From: Bacteroidota bacterium
Lineage (GTDB): Bacteria > Bacteroidota > Ignavibacteria > Kryptoniales > JAKASW01
Reading direction: 5' to 3'
Length of the DNA stretch: 64,000 nucleotides
NCBI GenBank assembly: GCA_021825585.1
Contig: JAKAGT010000027.1
Location: 1-64,000 of the forward strand
Part shown: piece after piece, positions 18,950-27,224 of the stretch
Layout of the letters: every line of letters begins with the position of its first letter
Numbering within the stretch: position 1 is the stretch's first letter
Translations under genes and position numbers: made by a program
Notes under the pieces: model-generated
What the model saw: only the letters and a program-made list of their open reading frames with translations
Databases searched by the model: none
Told to the model about the DNA's origin: nothing

Positions 18950-20139
18950 CCTAGTCTCGACACCGCAGCGGCCATCCGGTCGACGGCTTCCGTTAGTTCT
19001 CTTTCAGAGTAAGCGTATGATATTCTTATATAACCGTCCGAACCGAACGCGGTGCCTGGAACAAGCGCGACCTGGGCTTCCATCAGGAAATAGCTTGCCA
19101 CGTCGGATGAATTCTCAAGTACCCGTCCGTCGTGGGACTTGCCTATCAATCCCTTTACCGACGGGAAGAAATAGAATGCGCCTCCGGGTTTAGCGAGTGT
19201 GATTCCGTCGATTTTCAACAGCCGGTTCATCATCAGGTCTCTCCTGTGCTGGAACGAAAGTCGCATCTTCTCGACATCGGACTGAGATCCCTTTATGGCC
19301 TCCAGCGCCGCCGCCTGTGAAATAGATGATGCATTTGAAGTCAGTTGACTCTGTATTTTAGACGCGCGCCTCACGATTTCTTCGTTTGCAGCCATGAACC
19401 CTATGCGCCAGCCGGTCATAGAATATGCCTTCGAAACACCGCTGGCCGTAATAACCCGGTCCTGCACTTCGGGTATGGAGCCGATTGAGAAATGCCTGTT
19501 GCCGTCAAATATGATCTTCTCGTAGATCTCGTCGGAGATGACATAGAAGTCGCGTTGGGCTGCGAGATTCGCAATGCCCCGGAGCGTCTCTTCGCTTAGG
19601 ACACTTCCAGTCGGATTTGAGGGGGAGTTTATGATCAGCGCCTTGGTCTTCGATGTCAGCAGCGGTTTCAGATCGTCCGCCGTGAAACTGAATCCGTGTT
19701 CCTCTTTCGTGTGGAGTATGACAGGAGTCGCATCGACCAGCTTGACCATCTCGGGAAAGCTGACCCAGTATGGAGCCGGTATTATCACTTCATCACCGGG
19801 ATTGCAGATCGCCTGGAGTGCATTGAAGATCGAATGCTTTCCGCCGTTTGAAACGAGAATGTTGGATGCCGTCACGTTCATGCTGTTGTCACGGCAAAAC
19901 TTTTCTGCGACAGCTTCCCGCAGTTCCGGCATGCCTTCATTCTGCGTGTATTTGGTGAAATTATCATTTATCGCTCTTATCGCAGCCTGCTTCACATTTT
20001 CCGGCGTCGGAAAATCCGGTTCTCCGGCGCTCAGGCTGATCACCTTCTTCCCCTCCGCTCGAAGCTTCTTAGCAAGGGAAGTGATTGCGATCGTTTGCGA
20101 CTCTTCAATCGTGTCGACTTTTTTGGAAAGCGAGGTCAT
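18946..20139 (-). CDS. PLP-dependent aspartate aminotransferase (class I/II)
   Basis: 397 residues, the normal size for the AspC/AatA subgroup Ib. It interconverts aspartate and 2-oxoglutarate with oxaloacetate and glutamate, or a related amino acid. Visible fold-type I residues include NSPSNPTGSV, the cofactor-contacting YVISDEIYEKI and the Schiff-base lysine in SGVSKAYSMTGWRIGF; the substrate-carboxylate arginine lies in YIRISYAYSE. Four-base overlaps with coaD upstream and the rlmI-like gene downstream put it in an operon. Substrate preference (aspartate, prephenate or alanine) cannot be settled from sequence alone. Confidence 0.9.
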   Translation of the reverse strand: MTSLSKKVDTIEESQTIAITSLAKKLRAEGKKVISLSAGEPDFPTPENVKQAAIRAINDNFTKYTQNEGMPELREAVAEKFCRDNSMNVTASNILVSNGGKHSIFNALQAICNPGDEVIIPAPYWVSFPEMVKLVDATPVILHTKEEHGFSFTADDLKPLLTSKTKALIINSPSNPTGSVLSEETLRGIANLAAQRDFYVISDEIYEKIIFDGNRHFSIGSIPEVQDRVITASGVSKAYSMTGWRIGFMAANEEIVRRASKIQSQLTSNASSISQAAALEAIKGSQSDVEKMRLSFQHRRDLMMNRLLKIDGITLAKPGGAFYFFPSVKGLIGKSHDGRVLENSSDVASYFLMEAQVALVPGTAFGSDGYIRISYAYSERELTEAVDRMAAAVSRLG

Positions 20140-20669
20140 CTAGGTTGCTTCCTCCCATCTTCTGGTTTAGCATCTCTGAATTTATCTGTAAGTTTGATTT
20201 TCACATGTTCAGGTACAAACTCGCTGACATCTCCGCCGAACCGTGCGATTTCCCTGACAATGGTGCTGTTCAAGTAGGTGTACTTCTCATGAGGCATGAG
20301 GAATACCGTATCGATATTCTTGCAAAGCTTCCTGTTTGTCAATGCCATCTGGAATTCGTATTCGAAGTCGGAAACGGCGCGAAGTCCGCGGACGATAGCG
20401 TTCGCTTTCTTTTTCAATGCATAGTCTACCAGCAGCCCCTCGAATTCTTCGACTCCGATATTTTCAATCCCTTTCACAGCTTCCTCAATCATGCCGACTC
20501 GTTCCTTGCCGGAAAAGAGGGGGGTCTTCGTCGTGTTCACAGCAACGCAGATTGTTACCCTGTCGAACAACTCTGCCGCACGCTTTGCAACATCGACGTG
20601 TCCATAAGTAACCGGATCGAAAGTGCCCGGGTAGATCGCCGTTCTTCCAGATGTGATCAATTTTGACAT
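20136..20669 (-). CDS. coaD: Pantetheine-phosphate adenylyltransferase
   Basis: 177 residues. CoaD adds AMP to 4'-phosphopantetheine, the penultimate step of coenzyme A synthesis. The nucleotidyltransferase signature YPGTFDPVTYGHVD is at the N-terminus, with the ATP-binding NSTIVRE motif near residue 130. It overlaps rsmD by 13 bases; this rsmD-coaD pairing is common in bacteria. It lies in the minus-strand operon that begins at hrcA. Confidence 0.97.
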   Translation of the reverse strand: MSKLITSGRTAIYPGTFDPVTYGHVDVAKRAAELFDRVTICVAVNTTKTPLFSGKERVGMIEEAVKGIENIGVEEFEGLLVDYALKKKANAIVRGLRAVSDFEYEFQMALTNRKLCKNIDTVFLMPHEKYTYLNSTIVREIARFGGDVSEFVPEHVKIKLTDKFRDAKPEDGRKQPR

Positions 20670-21211
20670 TTTGTCTCCGGATTTAAAAACGAAAGTAAGG
20701 TTGAACCGAATGCCTTCTGACGGATGAGCAGGGAAGGAGGAGGTGTGTAGTACCTCGAATGCTCGACGCAGATAATTCCGGTCTTCCGAACTGCTTCACT
20801 GGAAAGCAGTTCGTCTATGATTCCGTGAGTCGTACTGTTCAGCGCGTATGGCGGATCGACGAACACTATGTCGAATTTTTCCTTGTTGACCTTCAGGAAC
20901 TTCTCCACTCGAACCGTACGTATGTCGCATTGTCCCTCTATGCCGAGTGCGGCAGCATTCCTGCGAAGTACATCGGCTATCTTCCTGTCCGCTTCCACAA
21001 AGACGACTTTCCGTGCACCTCTGCTGATAGCCTCGAAGCCGACACTTCCTGTGCCCGCATACAGATCGAGTCCGATCATTCCTTCAAGGTCCATCATGTT
21101 GAGCAGGATATTGAACATCGTTTCACGCAGCCTGTCAGTCGCCGGTCTCAGCTTCGCAGAGTCGACGGACTGCAGTTTCCTGCTCCCGAGTATACCGCCG
21201 GTTATTCGCAT
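20657..21211 (-). CDS. rsmD: 16S rRNA (guanine966-N2)-methyltransferase
   Basis: 184 residues. RsmD methylates G966 of 16S rRNA during 30S assembly. The motifs are the substrate-binding LRPATDRLRETMFNIL, the cofactor loop LDLYAGTGSVGFEAISRGA and the catalytic VFVDPPYAL. It starts 2 bases after the pilM-like gene and overlaps coaD by 13 bases. Confidence 0.95.
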   Translation of the reverse strand: MRITGGILGSRKLQSVDSAKLRPATDRLRETMFNILLNMMDLEGMIGLDLYAGTGSVGFEAISRGARKVVFVEADRKIADVLRRNAAALGIEGQCDIRTVRVEKFLKVNKEKFDIVFVDPPYALNSTTHGIIDELLSSEAVRKTGIICVEHSRYYTPPPSLLIRQKAFGSTLLSFLNPETKCQN

Positions 21212-21213
21212 GC

Positions 21214-22080
21214 CTATTTCAGCGCCGCACCGATAACGGAGGAGAAATAGTGTGGAAGGGGGGTGAGTTTCTGGTTCGACAGGACAGCCGGTGACTGCAG
21301 TATGTTCTCGTTCGGGACAAGCAGCTCATATCTGGAATCCGCGCTCTTCTGGAGAAGGTCTATCAGGAAACCGTCTGCAGACGAGCCGGTGATGAATATT
21401 CTGCCGGCATAATCGTCGACCAGTGATTCCAAGTCATTGGACATCCTGGTGACGAAGTAAAACGGTTCTCCGGTGTAATTGACGTACTTATATGCAGCAC
21501 GTTCTCCGTTCCTGCAGAAACTACCCTCTATCTGTTGTCCTTTCACCGTGATTAGGATGTAATTCTCCGGCGGCTTGATAAGCTTGTTCACGGTCAATTC
21601 ACTGCAGGAATGATCGAGGTCGATGAAATTCAACTCGAGTCCGCACCGTGTGCAGGCATTCCTCAGTGATTCCAGAAGATATTTGTCGACTGCAGCGTAG
21701 AATATCTCTTTCGTACCGTCTCCCTTCACGGAGATTACCTCGTAAGCAGGGCGCAACTCTTTTTCCACGAAATCGTTGTGAAAAGCAGTTTCGGCCCTGA
21801 GAAAACTCACTATCTCTTCGTGTCGCATATCGGAATCGACGTCGATTGTGCCCTTATCGACGAGCGTCGTGTCTATGGCCGCCGAGACAATCCGGCTCAG
21901 GATCGATTCCTCGTTCATCAAAAGAGAAATTACCTGAACCATTTCCTCCACATTCAAACTTTCGAGTTTCCTTTCGGCGATTCTTGAAAGGAAGTACTCC
22001 CCGTTTCTGTCTTCAACTTCTGCTGCGCGCAGGAAGTCACGTCCTATTTCGAGCCCGAGGACAATCCGGTACTGTTCCAT
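21214..22080 (-). CDS. PilM-like actin-fold protein, function uncertain
   Basis: 288 residues, cytoplasmic, no membrane segment. The opening (YRIVLGLEIGRDFLRAAEVE), the central IDLDHSCSELTVNKL and the later GRIFITGSSADGFLIDLLQK resemble the phosphate and adenosine regions of the actin/hexokinase-like fold used by PilM and related assembly ATPases. No other type IV pilus gene is nearby. It begins one base after the ComEA-like gene, whose membrane-anchored DNA-binding role suggests a shared function in DNA uptake or a surface process; that is inference. Confidence 0.5.
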   Translation of the reverse strand: MEQYRIVLGLEIGRDFLRAAEVEDRNGEYFLSRIAERKLESLNVEEMVQVISLLMNEESILSRIVSAAIDTTLVDKGTIDVDSDMRHEEIVSFLRAETAFHNDFVEKELRPAYEVISVKGDGTKEIFYAAVDKYLLESLRNACTRCGLELNFIDLDHSCSELTVNKLIKPPENYILITVKGQQIEGSFCRNGERAAYKYVNYTGEPFYFVTRMSNDLESLVDDYAGRIFITGSSADGFLIDLLQKSADSRYELLVPNENILQSPAVLSNQKLTPLPHYFSSVIGAALK

Positions 22081-22554
22081 TTACTCAACCCTCACGTAAG
22101 GTTTCACCCGCTCGAGTTTCTTTGTCCCGATGCCTTTGACGTTGCTTAGTTCCTCGACTGAGCCGAATTTCCCATTCGCGTTCCTGTAGTCGACTATCCT
22201 TTGCGCGATCACTTTTCCTATTCCAGGGATGCTGACGAGGTCACCGATGCTTGCAGTGTTCAAGTCTACGGGAGACGCGAGAGAAGCCTTCTTACTCATC
22301 CCGGCGTTCAGACTTTTTTCCGCCGTGTCTTCGTCAGCAGCGATCAGCGAATCGATCCTGGAAGATGCTGCGACGAAGAAGGAATCCGACCTGCTGAAGT
22401 CGTATCTCTCGGTTGACTTGTCCAGATTCAGAATCTTTGCAGTTCCGCCGAGAATCAATCCGAAACAAAGAAAGAGGATGATGCCTGCCTCGCTTTTGGT
22501 AAGTCCTAATTTTTCCTGGATATTGCGGGTTACCTTGTTCAACATCTCAGTCAA
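22081..22554 (-). CDS. ComEA-like membrane-anchored helix-hairpin-helix protein
   Basis: 157 residues. A single membrane helix (about 22-42, AGIILFLCFGLILGG) is followed by a roughly 50-residue linker and two helix-hairpin-helix motifs: DLNTASIGDLVSIPGIGKVI and VEELSNVKGIGTKKLERVKP. This is the ComEA architecture: a membrane-tethered double-stranded DNA receptor used in natural transformation. No comEC is seen here. It directly abuts the pilM-like gene. Confidence 0.85.
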   Translation of the reverse strand: MTEMLNKVTRNIQEKLGLTKSEAGIILFLCFGLILGGTAKILNLDKSTERYDFSRSDSFFVAASSRIDSLIAADEDTAEKSLNAGMSKKASLASPVDLNTASIGDLVSIPGIGKVIAQRIVDYRNANGKFGSVEELSNVKGIGTKKLERVKPYVRVE

Positions 22555-22644
22555 ATATACTATGATTCTGATTTCAAACGGAATGTTGGATAAATCGACC
22601 GGAGTTCAGCTCAGACGATTCCAGCGCACTGGTGTGATAAGTCT

Positions 22645-23790
22645 TCAGTCTAAGGTGGTGCCGTCCCTGGACGGCGGTTTCAAATTGGAGGAACGAGCCA
22701 GATCCTTCAGCAAGTCCTTTTCGTGCTGGCTCAGTTTTGTCGGCGTATAGACGTTAATTGCAACAAGTTGGTCGCCTTTGCCGTAGCCGTTCAGGTGGGG
22801 CAGTCCCTTCTCCCGCATTCTCAGGATTTTCCCCGACTGGATGCCCGGTTCGATTTTGAGCTTCGCTCTTCCGGCAAGAGTGGGGACTTCGACATCGCTA
22901 CCCAGTGCGGCTTCAGGGAAACTTAGTTCCAGATCGAAAATGATGTCGTCGCCGTCACGCTTGAAATACTCGTGAGTTGCTTCTTCTATTACAACGATGA
23001 GATCACCGCTCGGTCCGCCCCGCCTTCCGGCATTTCCTTCGCCGCGAAGTGTGAGGTAGTTCCCGTCGTTAACCCCTGCGGGTATCTTGACTTTGATGGT
23101 GGATTCCCCGTTCACTCTTCCGGCTCCGCCGCATGAAGGGCAGGGGTCCTTAATTATTTTCCCGAGGCCGCCACATGTCGAGCACTGTACAATGTTGACA
23201 AATTGGCCGAACATCGTTCTGGTCGCTTTCCGGATTTCGCCGCTTCCGCCGCATGTCGGGCACGTCGACATTCCCGATCCCGACTTAGCCCCGGAGCCGC
23301 CGCAGGTCTGGCACTTCTCCTGCCGTTTTATCTTGATCTTCTTCTCTATGCCTGTGGCAATCTCTTCCAGCGTCAGCTTCACGGAAATTTTAAGATCGCT
23401 GCCTCTTTCTCCGGTCGTCGAGCCGGTGCGCGACCTTGTCCGAGTCCCGCCGCCGAAGAAGTCTCCGAATATGGAGCCGCCCAATCCGCCGCCGAATATG
23501 TCGTTGAATACCGTGAATATGTCGCTGGCGTTCGAGTTTGTCCAATCATGGAAGTCCGCGCCCTGTCTGACCCCCTCGTGTCCGAATCTATCGTACCGCG
23601 ACCTCTTATCCTGATCGCTCAATACCTCATACGCTTCTGTAGCTTCCTTGAATTTCTCCTCCGCCTGTTTGTTTCCCGGATTACGGTCGGGGTGGTATTG
23701 CATCGCCAGCTTTCTATACGCCTTCTTGATGTCCTCTACCGATGCTCCTTTAGACAGTCCCAGTATTTCGTAGTAGTCTCTCTTTGCCAT
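22645..23790 (-). CDS. dnaJ: Chaperone protein DnaJ
   Basis: 381 residues, full length. J domain with HPD (YHPDRNPGN) at about 33-41, a Gly/Phe-rich linker, and a zinc-binding region with four CxxCxGxG repeats ([32 protein letters not shown]), then the substrate-binding C-terminal domains. It delivers clients to DnaK and stimulates its ATPase. It follows grpE by 17 bases; dnaK is not in this cluster. Confidence 0.98.
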   Translation of the reverse strand: MAKRDYYEILGLSKGASVEDIKKAYRKLAMQYHPDRNPGNKQAEEKFKEATEAYEVLSDQDKRSRYDRFGHEGVRQGADFHDWTNSNASDIFTVFNDIFGGGLGGSIFGDFFGGGTRTRSRTGSTTGERGSDLKISVKLTLEEIATGIEKKIKIKRQEKCQTCGGSGAKSGSGMSTCPTCGGSGEIRKATRTMFGQFVNIVQCSTCGGLGKIIKDPCPSCGGAGRVNGESTIKVKIPAGVNDGNYLTLRGEGNAGRRGGPSGDLIVVIEEATHEYFKRDGDDIIFDLELSFPEAALGSDVEVPTLAGRAKLKIEPGIQSGKILRMREKGLPHLNGYGKGDQLVAINVYTPTKLSQHEKDLLKDLARSSNLKPPSRDGTTLD

Positions 23791-23807
23791 CTCGTTCCTT
23801 TGTTAAA

Positions 23808-24452
23808 TCAATTCTCTTTTGTAGCGTCAGGCTGTTCCTCTTGTTCGGCGGCGACAATGACCTTGGCATGTTTGATCACCTTCCCATGCAGCGTATAGCC
23901 GCGTTCTATCTCTTCTACGATGGTATGGGGCTTCACCTCCGGGCGCCGGATCTGCATCAGGACATCATGGTACGTTACGTCGAATATCCTGCCGATAGAC
24001 TCGATCGGCTTGAGACCTTTGTCCTCCAGTTGCCTGTACAACTTCTGGTATATCATCTCGATTCCCCTGTAGAAGGAATCGAAGTCGGGGTTTGCTTTGC
24101 CGTTTGTCAAAGCTCTGTTGAAATCGTCCAGGATGGGCAGGATATCCCTGATGATTTTCTCGTTTGAGAATTTCACGAACTCAGCCCTCTCGATTTCAAC
24201 TCTCTTCCTGAAGTTCTCGAATTCGGCCGCGAGTCTAAGCAGCTGGTCTTTGTATGACGCTATGAGAGCTTCCGACTCGCTAAATTGCTTCTGTAATTTC
24301 TCCAAGCCGGCAGCAGTCCCGTTCTCTGTGCCGGATGTCGATGACCGTTCTTCAGCCTCTTTCTGATGTTCAGATTCTCTGTCTGCTTCGCTCATCTCAG
24401 GTACTTTTCCTTCATTTTCTTCTTCGGTGTTTCCCATCTTCTTCCCAAACAC
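23808..24452 (-). CDS. grpE: Nucleotide exchange factor GrpE
   Basis: 214 residues. A highly charged, probably disordered N-terminus (about 1-55) precedes the long dimerising coiled coil (LLRLAAEFENFRKRVEIERA) and the small beta domain with the family end motif GYTLHGKVIKHAKVIVA. GrpE releases ADP from DnaK. The start is GTG at 24452 or ATG at 24437 (five residues shorter, with a GGGAAG upstream). It begins 6 bases after hrcA. Confidence 0.96.
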   Translation of the reverse strand: MFGKKMGNTEEENEGKVPEMSEADRESEHQKEAEERSSTSGTENGTAAGLEKLQKQFSESEALIASYKDQLLRLAAEFENFRKRVEIERAEFVKFSNEKIIRDILPILDDFNRALTNGKANPDFDSFYRGIEMIYQKLYRQLEDKGLKPIESIGRIFDVTYHDVLMQIRRPEVKPHTIVEEIERGYTLHGKVIKHAKVIVAAEQEEQPDATKEN

Positions 24453-24458
24453 CCCGGT

Positions 24459-25481
24459 TTATGATTCTAACTTGTTCGTGATGACTTTCGCGACAAAATC
24501 CACGAGCGGTATCAGCCTGGAATACTGCATCCTTCGGGGACCGATGATCCCCACAGTTCCCTTGACGCCACCTGCCTCGTACCGCGCAGTAATCAGACTG
24601 TAATCCTTCAGCTTTTCATCCTCGTTTTCACTTCCGATTTTCACGGTGATAGGTTCGCTGGAGTCGCTTTTTTCCAGGATATGGAGTATGACGTCTTCGT
24701 CTCCGAGAATTTCCAGTATCCCTTTCAGATTCTCCGGCAGGTCGAATTCCGGATGTGAAAGCAGGCCGCGAGGCATCCCGATATGGACCTTGTCTGCCTC
24801 CGGTCTTGCAGAGAAAATCTTCTCGCTCATGCTGGTGAATCGGCTGATGACTTCTTCGTCGGCATAGTCACCCACTCTCTCCAGTATAGTCTCCCGAATC
24901 TCGGAGAGTCTCAAACCGGCCAGACGTTCGTTGAGGAGTGAATTGACCTTCTTCAATCCGTCCTGGCTTACTTCAGACTCGACTTCCAGGACGATGGTTT
25001 TAATTAAGCCTGTTTCAAGCGAAATAACAACAAGTATCCGGGAGCGATTGAGAAACATCAATTCTATTCTGGTCAGGATTGCGTCTCCAAGGTACGGAGC
25101 GGAGACGAGGCTAAGTTGTCTGGACACCTTGCCGAGGAGTTTTGATGCCTCACTCAACAACTCGCTTGAATCGAATGAAGACTTCAACCCGAATGCTATT
25201 CGTGCCTGCTCATCTTCCTGCAACGCTTCGAGCGACATCAGGGAGTCCAGATAGAAACGGTATCCCTCGTCTGTCGGAACCCTTCCGGCCGATGTGTGAG
25301 GATGATTGAGATACCCGAGCTCTTCAAGCACTGCCATCACGTGCCTGATGGTTGCGGGACTCAGATCTATGTCCTGCTTCTGAGCTATGAATTTCGACCC
25401 CACCGGCGTCGCCGTCAAAATAAAATTGTGAACGACTGCCCGCAGGACTTCTCTTTCTCTATCATTAAGTTCGTGTGTCAT
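24459..25481 (-). CDS. hrcA: Heat-inducible transcription repressor HrcA
   Basis: 340 residues from the chosen start. HrcA represses heat-shock genes by binding CIRCE repeats and needs GroEL for activity. The N-terminal winged helix (ILTATPVGSKFIAQKQDIDL, SPATIRHVMAVLEELGYL, HPHTSAGRVPTDEGYRFYLD) and the GAF-like and C-terminal domains (GTVGIIGPRRMQYSRLIPLV) are canonical. An ATG at 25505 is also in frame, but the predicted promoter at 25510-25538 would start transcription at about 25503, favouring 25481. It heads the hrcA-grpE-dnaJ cluster. A CIRCE-like inverted repeat lies upstream, consistent with autoregulation. Confidence 0.95.
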   Translation of the reverse strand: MTHELNDREREVLRAVVHNFILTATPVGSKFIAQKQDIDLSPATIRHVMAVLEELGYLNHPHTSAGRVPTDEGYRFYLDSLMSLEALQEDEQARIAFGLKSSFDSSELLSEASKLLGKVSRQLSLVSAPYLGDAILTRIELMFLNRSRILVVISLETGLIKTIVLEVESEVSQDGLKKVNSLLNERLAGLRLSEIRETILERVGDYADEEVISRFTSMSEKIFSARPEADKVHIGMPRGLLSHPEFDLPENLKGILEILGDEDVILHILEKSDSSEPITVKIGSENEDEKLKDYSLITARYEAGGVKGTVGIIGPRRMQYSRLIPLVDFVAKVITNKLES

Positions 25482-25509
25482 TGGCGCTAAAATGGCATAA
25501 ATCAAGTTA

Positions 25510-25538
25510 AATTTAAGATTCTAACGTCACCTAATCAA
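25510..25538 (-). promoter_or_regulatory. Predicted promoter of hrcA operon
   Basis: On the minus strand TTGATT (25538-25533) and TAAATT (25515-25510) are separated by 17 bases. The -10 match is modest. The expected transcription start is about 25503. Confidence 0.45.
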
Positions 25539-25546
25539 GGACATGA

Positions 25547-25568
25547 GCACTCAGGAATATCTGAGTGC
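25547..25568. promoter_or_regulatory. CIRCE-like inverted repeat, candidate HrcA operator
   Basis: GCACTCAG and CTGAGTGC form a perfect 8-bp inverted repeat around GAATAT. The GCACTC/GAGTGC cores match the CIRCE consensus, but the cores are 10 bases apart instead of 9 and the outer TTA/TAA arms are missing. It sits between hrcA and the divergent kinase, just upstream of the predicted hrcA -35. Confidence 0.55.
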
Positions 25569-25609
25569 ACGGCAATTCCCAACACGAAATAATCTCATTC
25601 CGGATTGTC

Positions 25610-25638
25610 TTGAAAGTGGAGTCTACCAAAATTATAAT
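25610..25638 (+). promoter_or_regulatory. Strong sigma70-type promoter of the sensor kinase at 25647
   Basis: TTGAAA (25610-25615) and a perfect TATAAT (25633-25638) are separated by exactly 17 bases. The ATG begins 9 bases after the -10, so the transcript should start at or within two bases of the start codon. Confidence 0.75.
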
Positions 25639-25646
25639 CAGAAAAG

Positions 25647-26864
25647 ATGGCGTCTTCTAACCCTTCTTCTGTCAACATAAAAGCCGGGCTTCTGGTTTTT
25701 GCAGCCGTAATTGCCGCAGGAACTCTTATTTACACCCAATCGATAGCCAATCGACTAATCCAGCGCCAGGCAAGAATCGCTCACCTGTACGCGCGATCAC
25801 TTCAGTATTTGGCCAGCGACCAGTCGACATCGCAGGATTACAGCTTTATTTTCGACGATGTGCTGCGGTCGATTGATTTTCCGATGATTCTTACGGACAG
25901 CCACAACCAGCCGTACCAGCCTTACTTCCGTAACGTCCGGAATATCGACCTGGACACAAATATGACGCTGCAGCAACAGCATGCATATCTTATGGACCTG
26001 ATAAAGAAGATGGACAAGCAGTATTCTCCCATCAAGGTCTCAATCGGCACCGTGGTGCTGAATTATGTCCATTATGGAGAGTCGGACCTGGTTACACAAC
26101 TGAGGTATGTCCCTTACGTTGAATTTGCAGTGGCCGGTCTCTTCATCCTTATCAGTTACATTGCCTTCAGCTACCTGAAGCGGAGTGAGCAATCGAATAT
26201 TTGGGTCGGAATGTCGCGTGAAACCGCGCATCAACTTGGGACCCCTCTTTCGAGTTTGATGGGCTGGACGGAGCTTCTTAAATCCGATATGGATAACACC
26301 CGGAAGTTCGAAATACTATCCGATGTTGAACAGGATCTAAATCGACTGAACAAGGTGACGATGCGATTCTCCAGAATAGGTTCTCTGCCTGAATTAAGGA
26401 AAAAGAGGATAGCGGAAACCGTCGATGATGTCATCGCTTATTTTGGGAAACGAATCCCCCAAACCGGCAAGAGGGTTTCCCTGGCGTTGACGGGAGACAG
26501 ATCGCTTTGTGTCAGGCTCAACCCCGAGCTCTTCGAGTGGGTTCTCGAGAACCTCGTTAAGAACTCCCTTGACGCAATAGAAGACAACGAAGGGAGTATA
26601 ACCATTCATATCTCTAAAGAGGACCAATTTGTAAACATAGATGTTTCGGACACGGGTAAGGGGATCAATATGAAGTTCAGACGTGACATATTCAGACCCG
26701 GATACTCGACGAAGAAGAGAGGTTGGGGATTAGGCCTGAGCCTGGCCAAACGGATAGTCGAATCATATCACGGCGGTGAAATATTCCTGAAGGACAGCAA
26801 GACGGGGAAGGGATCGACATTCAGGATCAGACTCAGGGCGGTTGACTGCGATTCAAAAGCCTGA
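25647..26864 (+). CDS. Membrane sensor histidine kinase, probably leaderless
   Basis: 405 residues. Membrane helices at about 12-30 and 158-177 enclose a roughly 125-residue extracytoplasmic domain. There is no HAMP domain; the second helix runs straight into HisKA with H195 (MSRETAHQLGTPLSSLMGW), a variant H-box with Q after H in place of the usual E, seen in kinases of Bacteroidota relatives. The HATPase_c domain has N-box LVKNSLDAI, G1 DTGKGI and G2 RGWGLGLSL. No response regulator gene adjoins it, so it is an orphan kinase here. No Shine-Dalgarno is present and the promoter geometry predicts a leaderless message. Confidence 0.9.
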   Translation: MASSNPSSVNIKAGLLVFAAVIAAGTLIYTQSIANRLIQRQARIAHLYARSLQYLASDQSTSQDYSFIFDDVLRSIDFPMILTDSHNQPYQPYFRNVRNIDLDTNMTLQQQHAYLMDLIKKMDKQYSPIKVSIGTVVLNYVHYGESDLVTQLRYVPYVEFAVAGLFILISYIAFSYLKRSEQSNIWVGMSRETAHQLGTPLSSLMGWTELLKSDMDNTRKFEILSDVEQDLNRLNKVTMRFSRIGSLPELRKKRIAETVDDVIAYFGKRIPQTGKRVSLALTGDRSLCVRLNPELFEWVLENLVKNSLDAIEDNEGSITIHISKEDQFVNIDVSDTGKGINMKFRRDIFRPGYSTKKRGWGLGLSLAKRIVESYHGGEIFLKDSKTGKGSTFRIRLRAVDCDSKA

Positions 26865-27224
26865 GGCATTCCCTGCTTCTGGCGGAAACTCCGTCCAGTT
26901 CGGAAATCATCATGGAATAAGGCGAGGATAGCCGGAATATTCTGGCTGAAGAGCCGGGGACTCCGGATGAAAAGAGCTGTTCGCGGTTCCTGGACTATAC
27001 TGCAATTTATTGGCCGATCTCTTTGTTAAAGGGAGTGTCCTGAGGTTCCCGACGTGAGTTTGATTTAAATACCCCGTTTCTGTTATATTTTTACGCAGTC
27101 ACAGTGAACCTAAACAGAACGGTTTCGTAAATTGGGAAATCCCCGAAGGACGAAATTAGACTAGAAAACCTGCAAGTGGACAGTTGCGTGTTCTTTTTCT
27201 GTCCCTAATTTCAGAGGAGAAAAA
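26865..27224. other. Intergenic region, 360 bp, with lpd promoter and leader
   Basis: No gene seen. A near-perfect 18-base palindrome AGCCGGAATATTCTGGCT (one mismatched pair) lies at 26930-26947 and could be an operator. The predicted lpd promoter is at 27060-27089. It leaves a leader of about 129 bases that contains a 6-bp hairpin GGACAG/CTGTCC (27178-27204) and a strong AGAGGAG ribosome site. Confidence 0.45.
27060..27089 (+). promoter_or_regulatory. Predicted promoter of the lpd-lipoate-dehydrogenase operon
   Basis: TTGATT (27060-27065) and TATATT (27084-27089) are separated by 18 bases within an AT-rich stretch. It is the only convincing promoter seen upstream of lpd. Confidence 0.45.
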
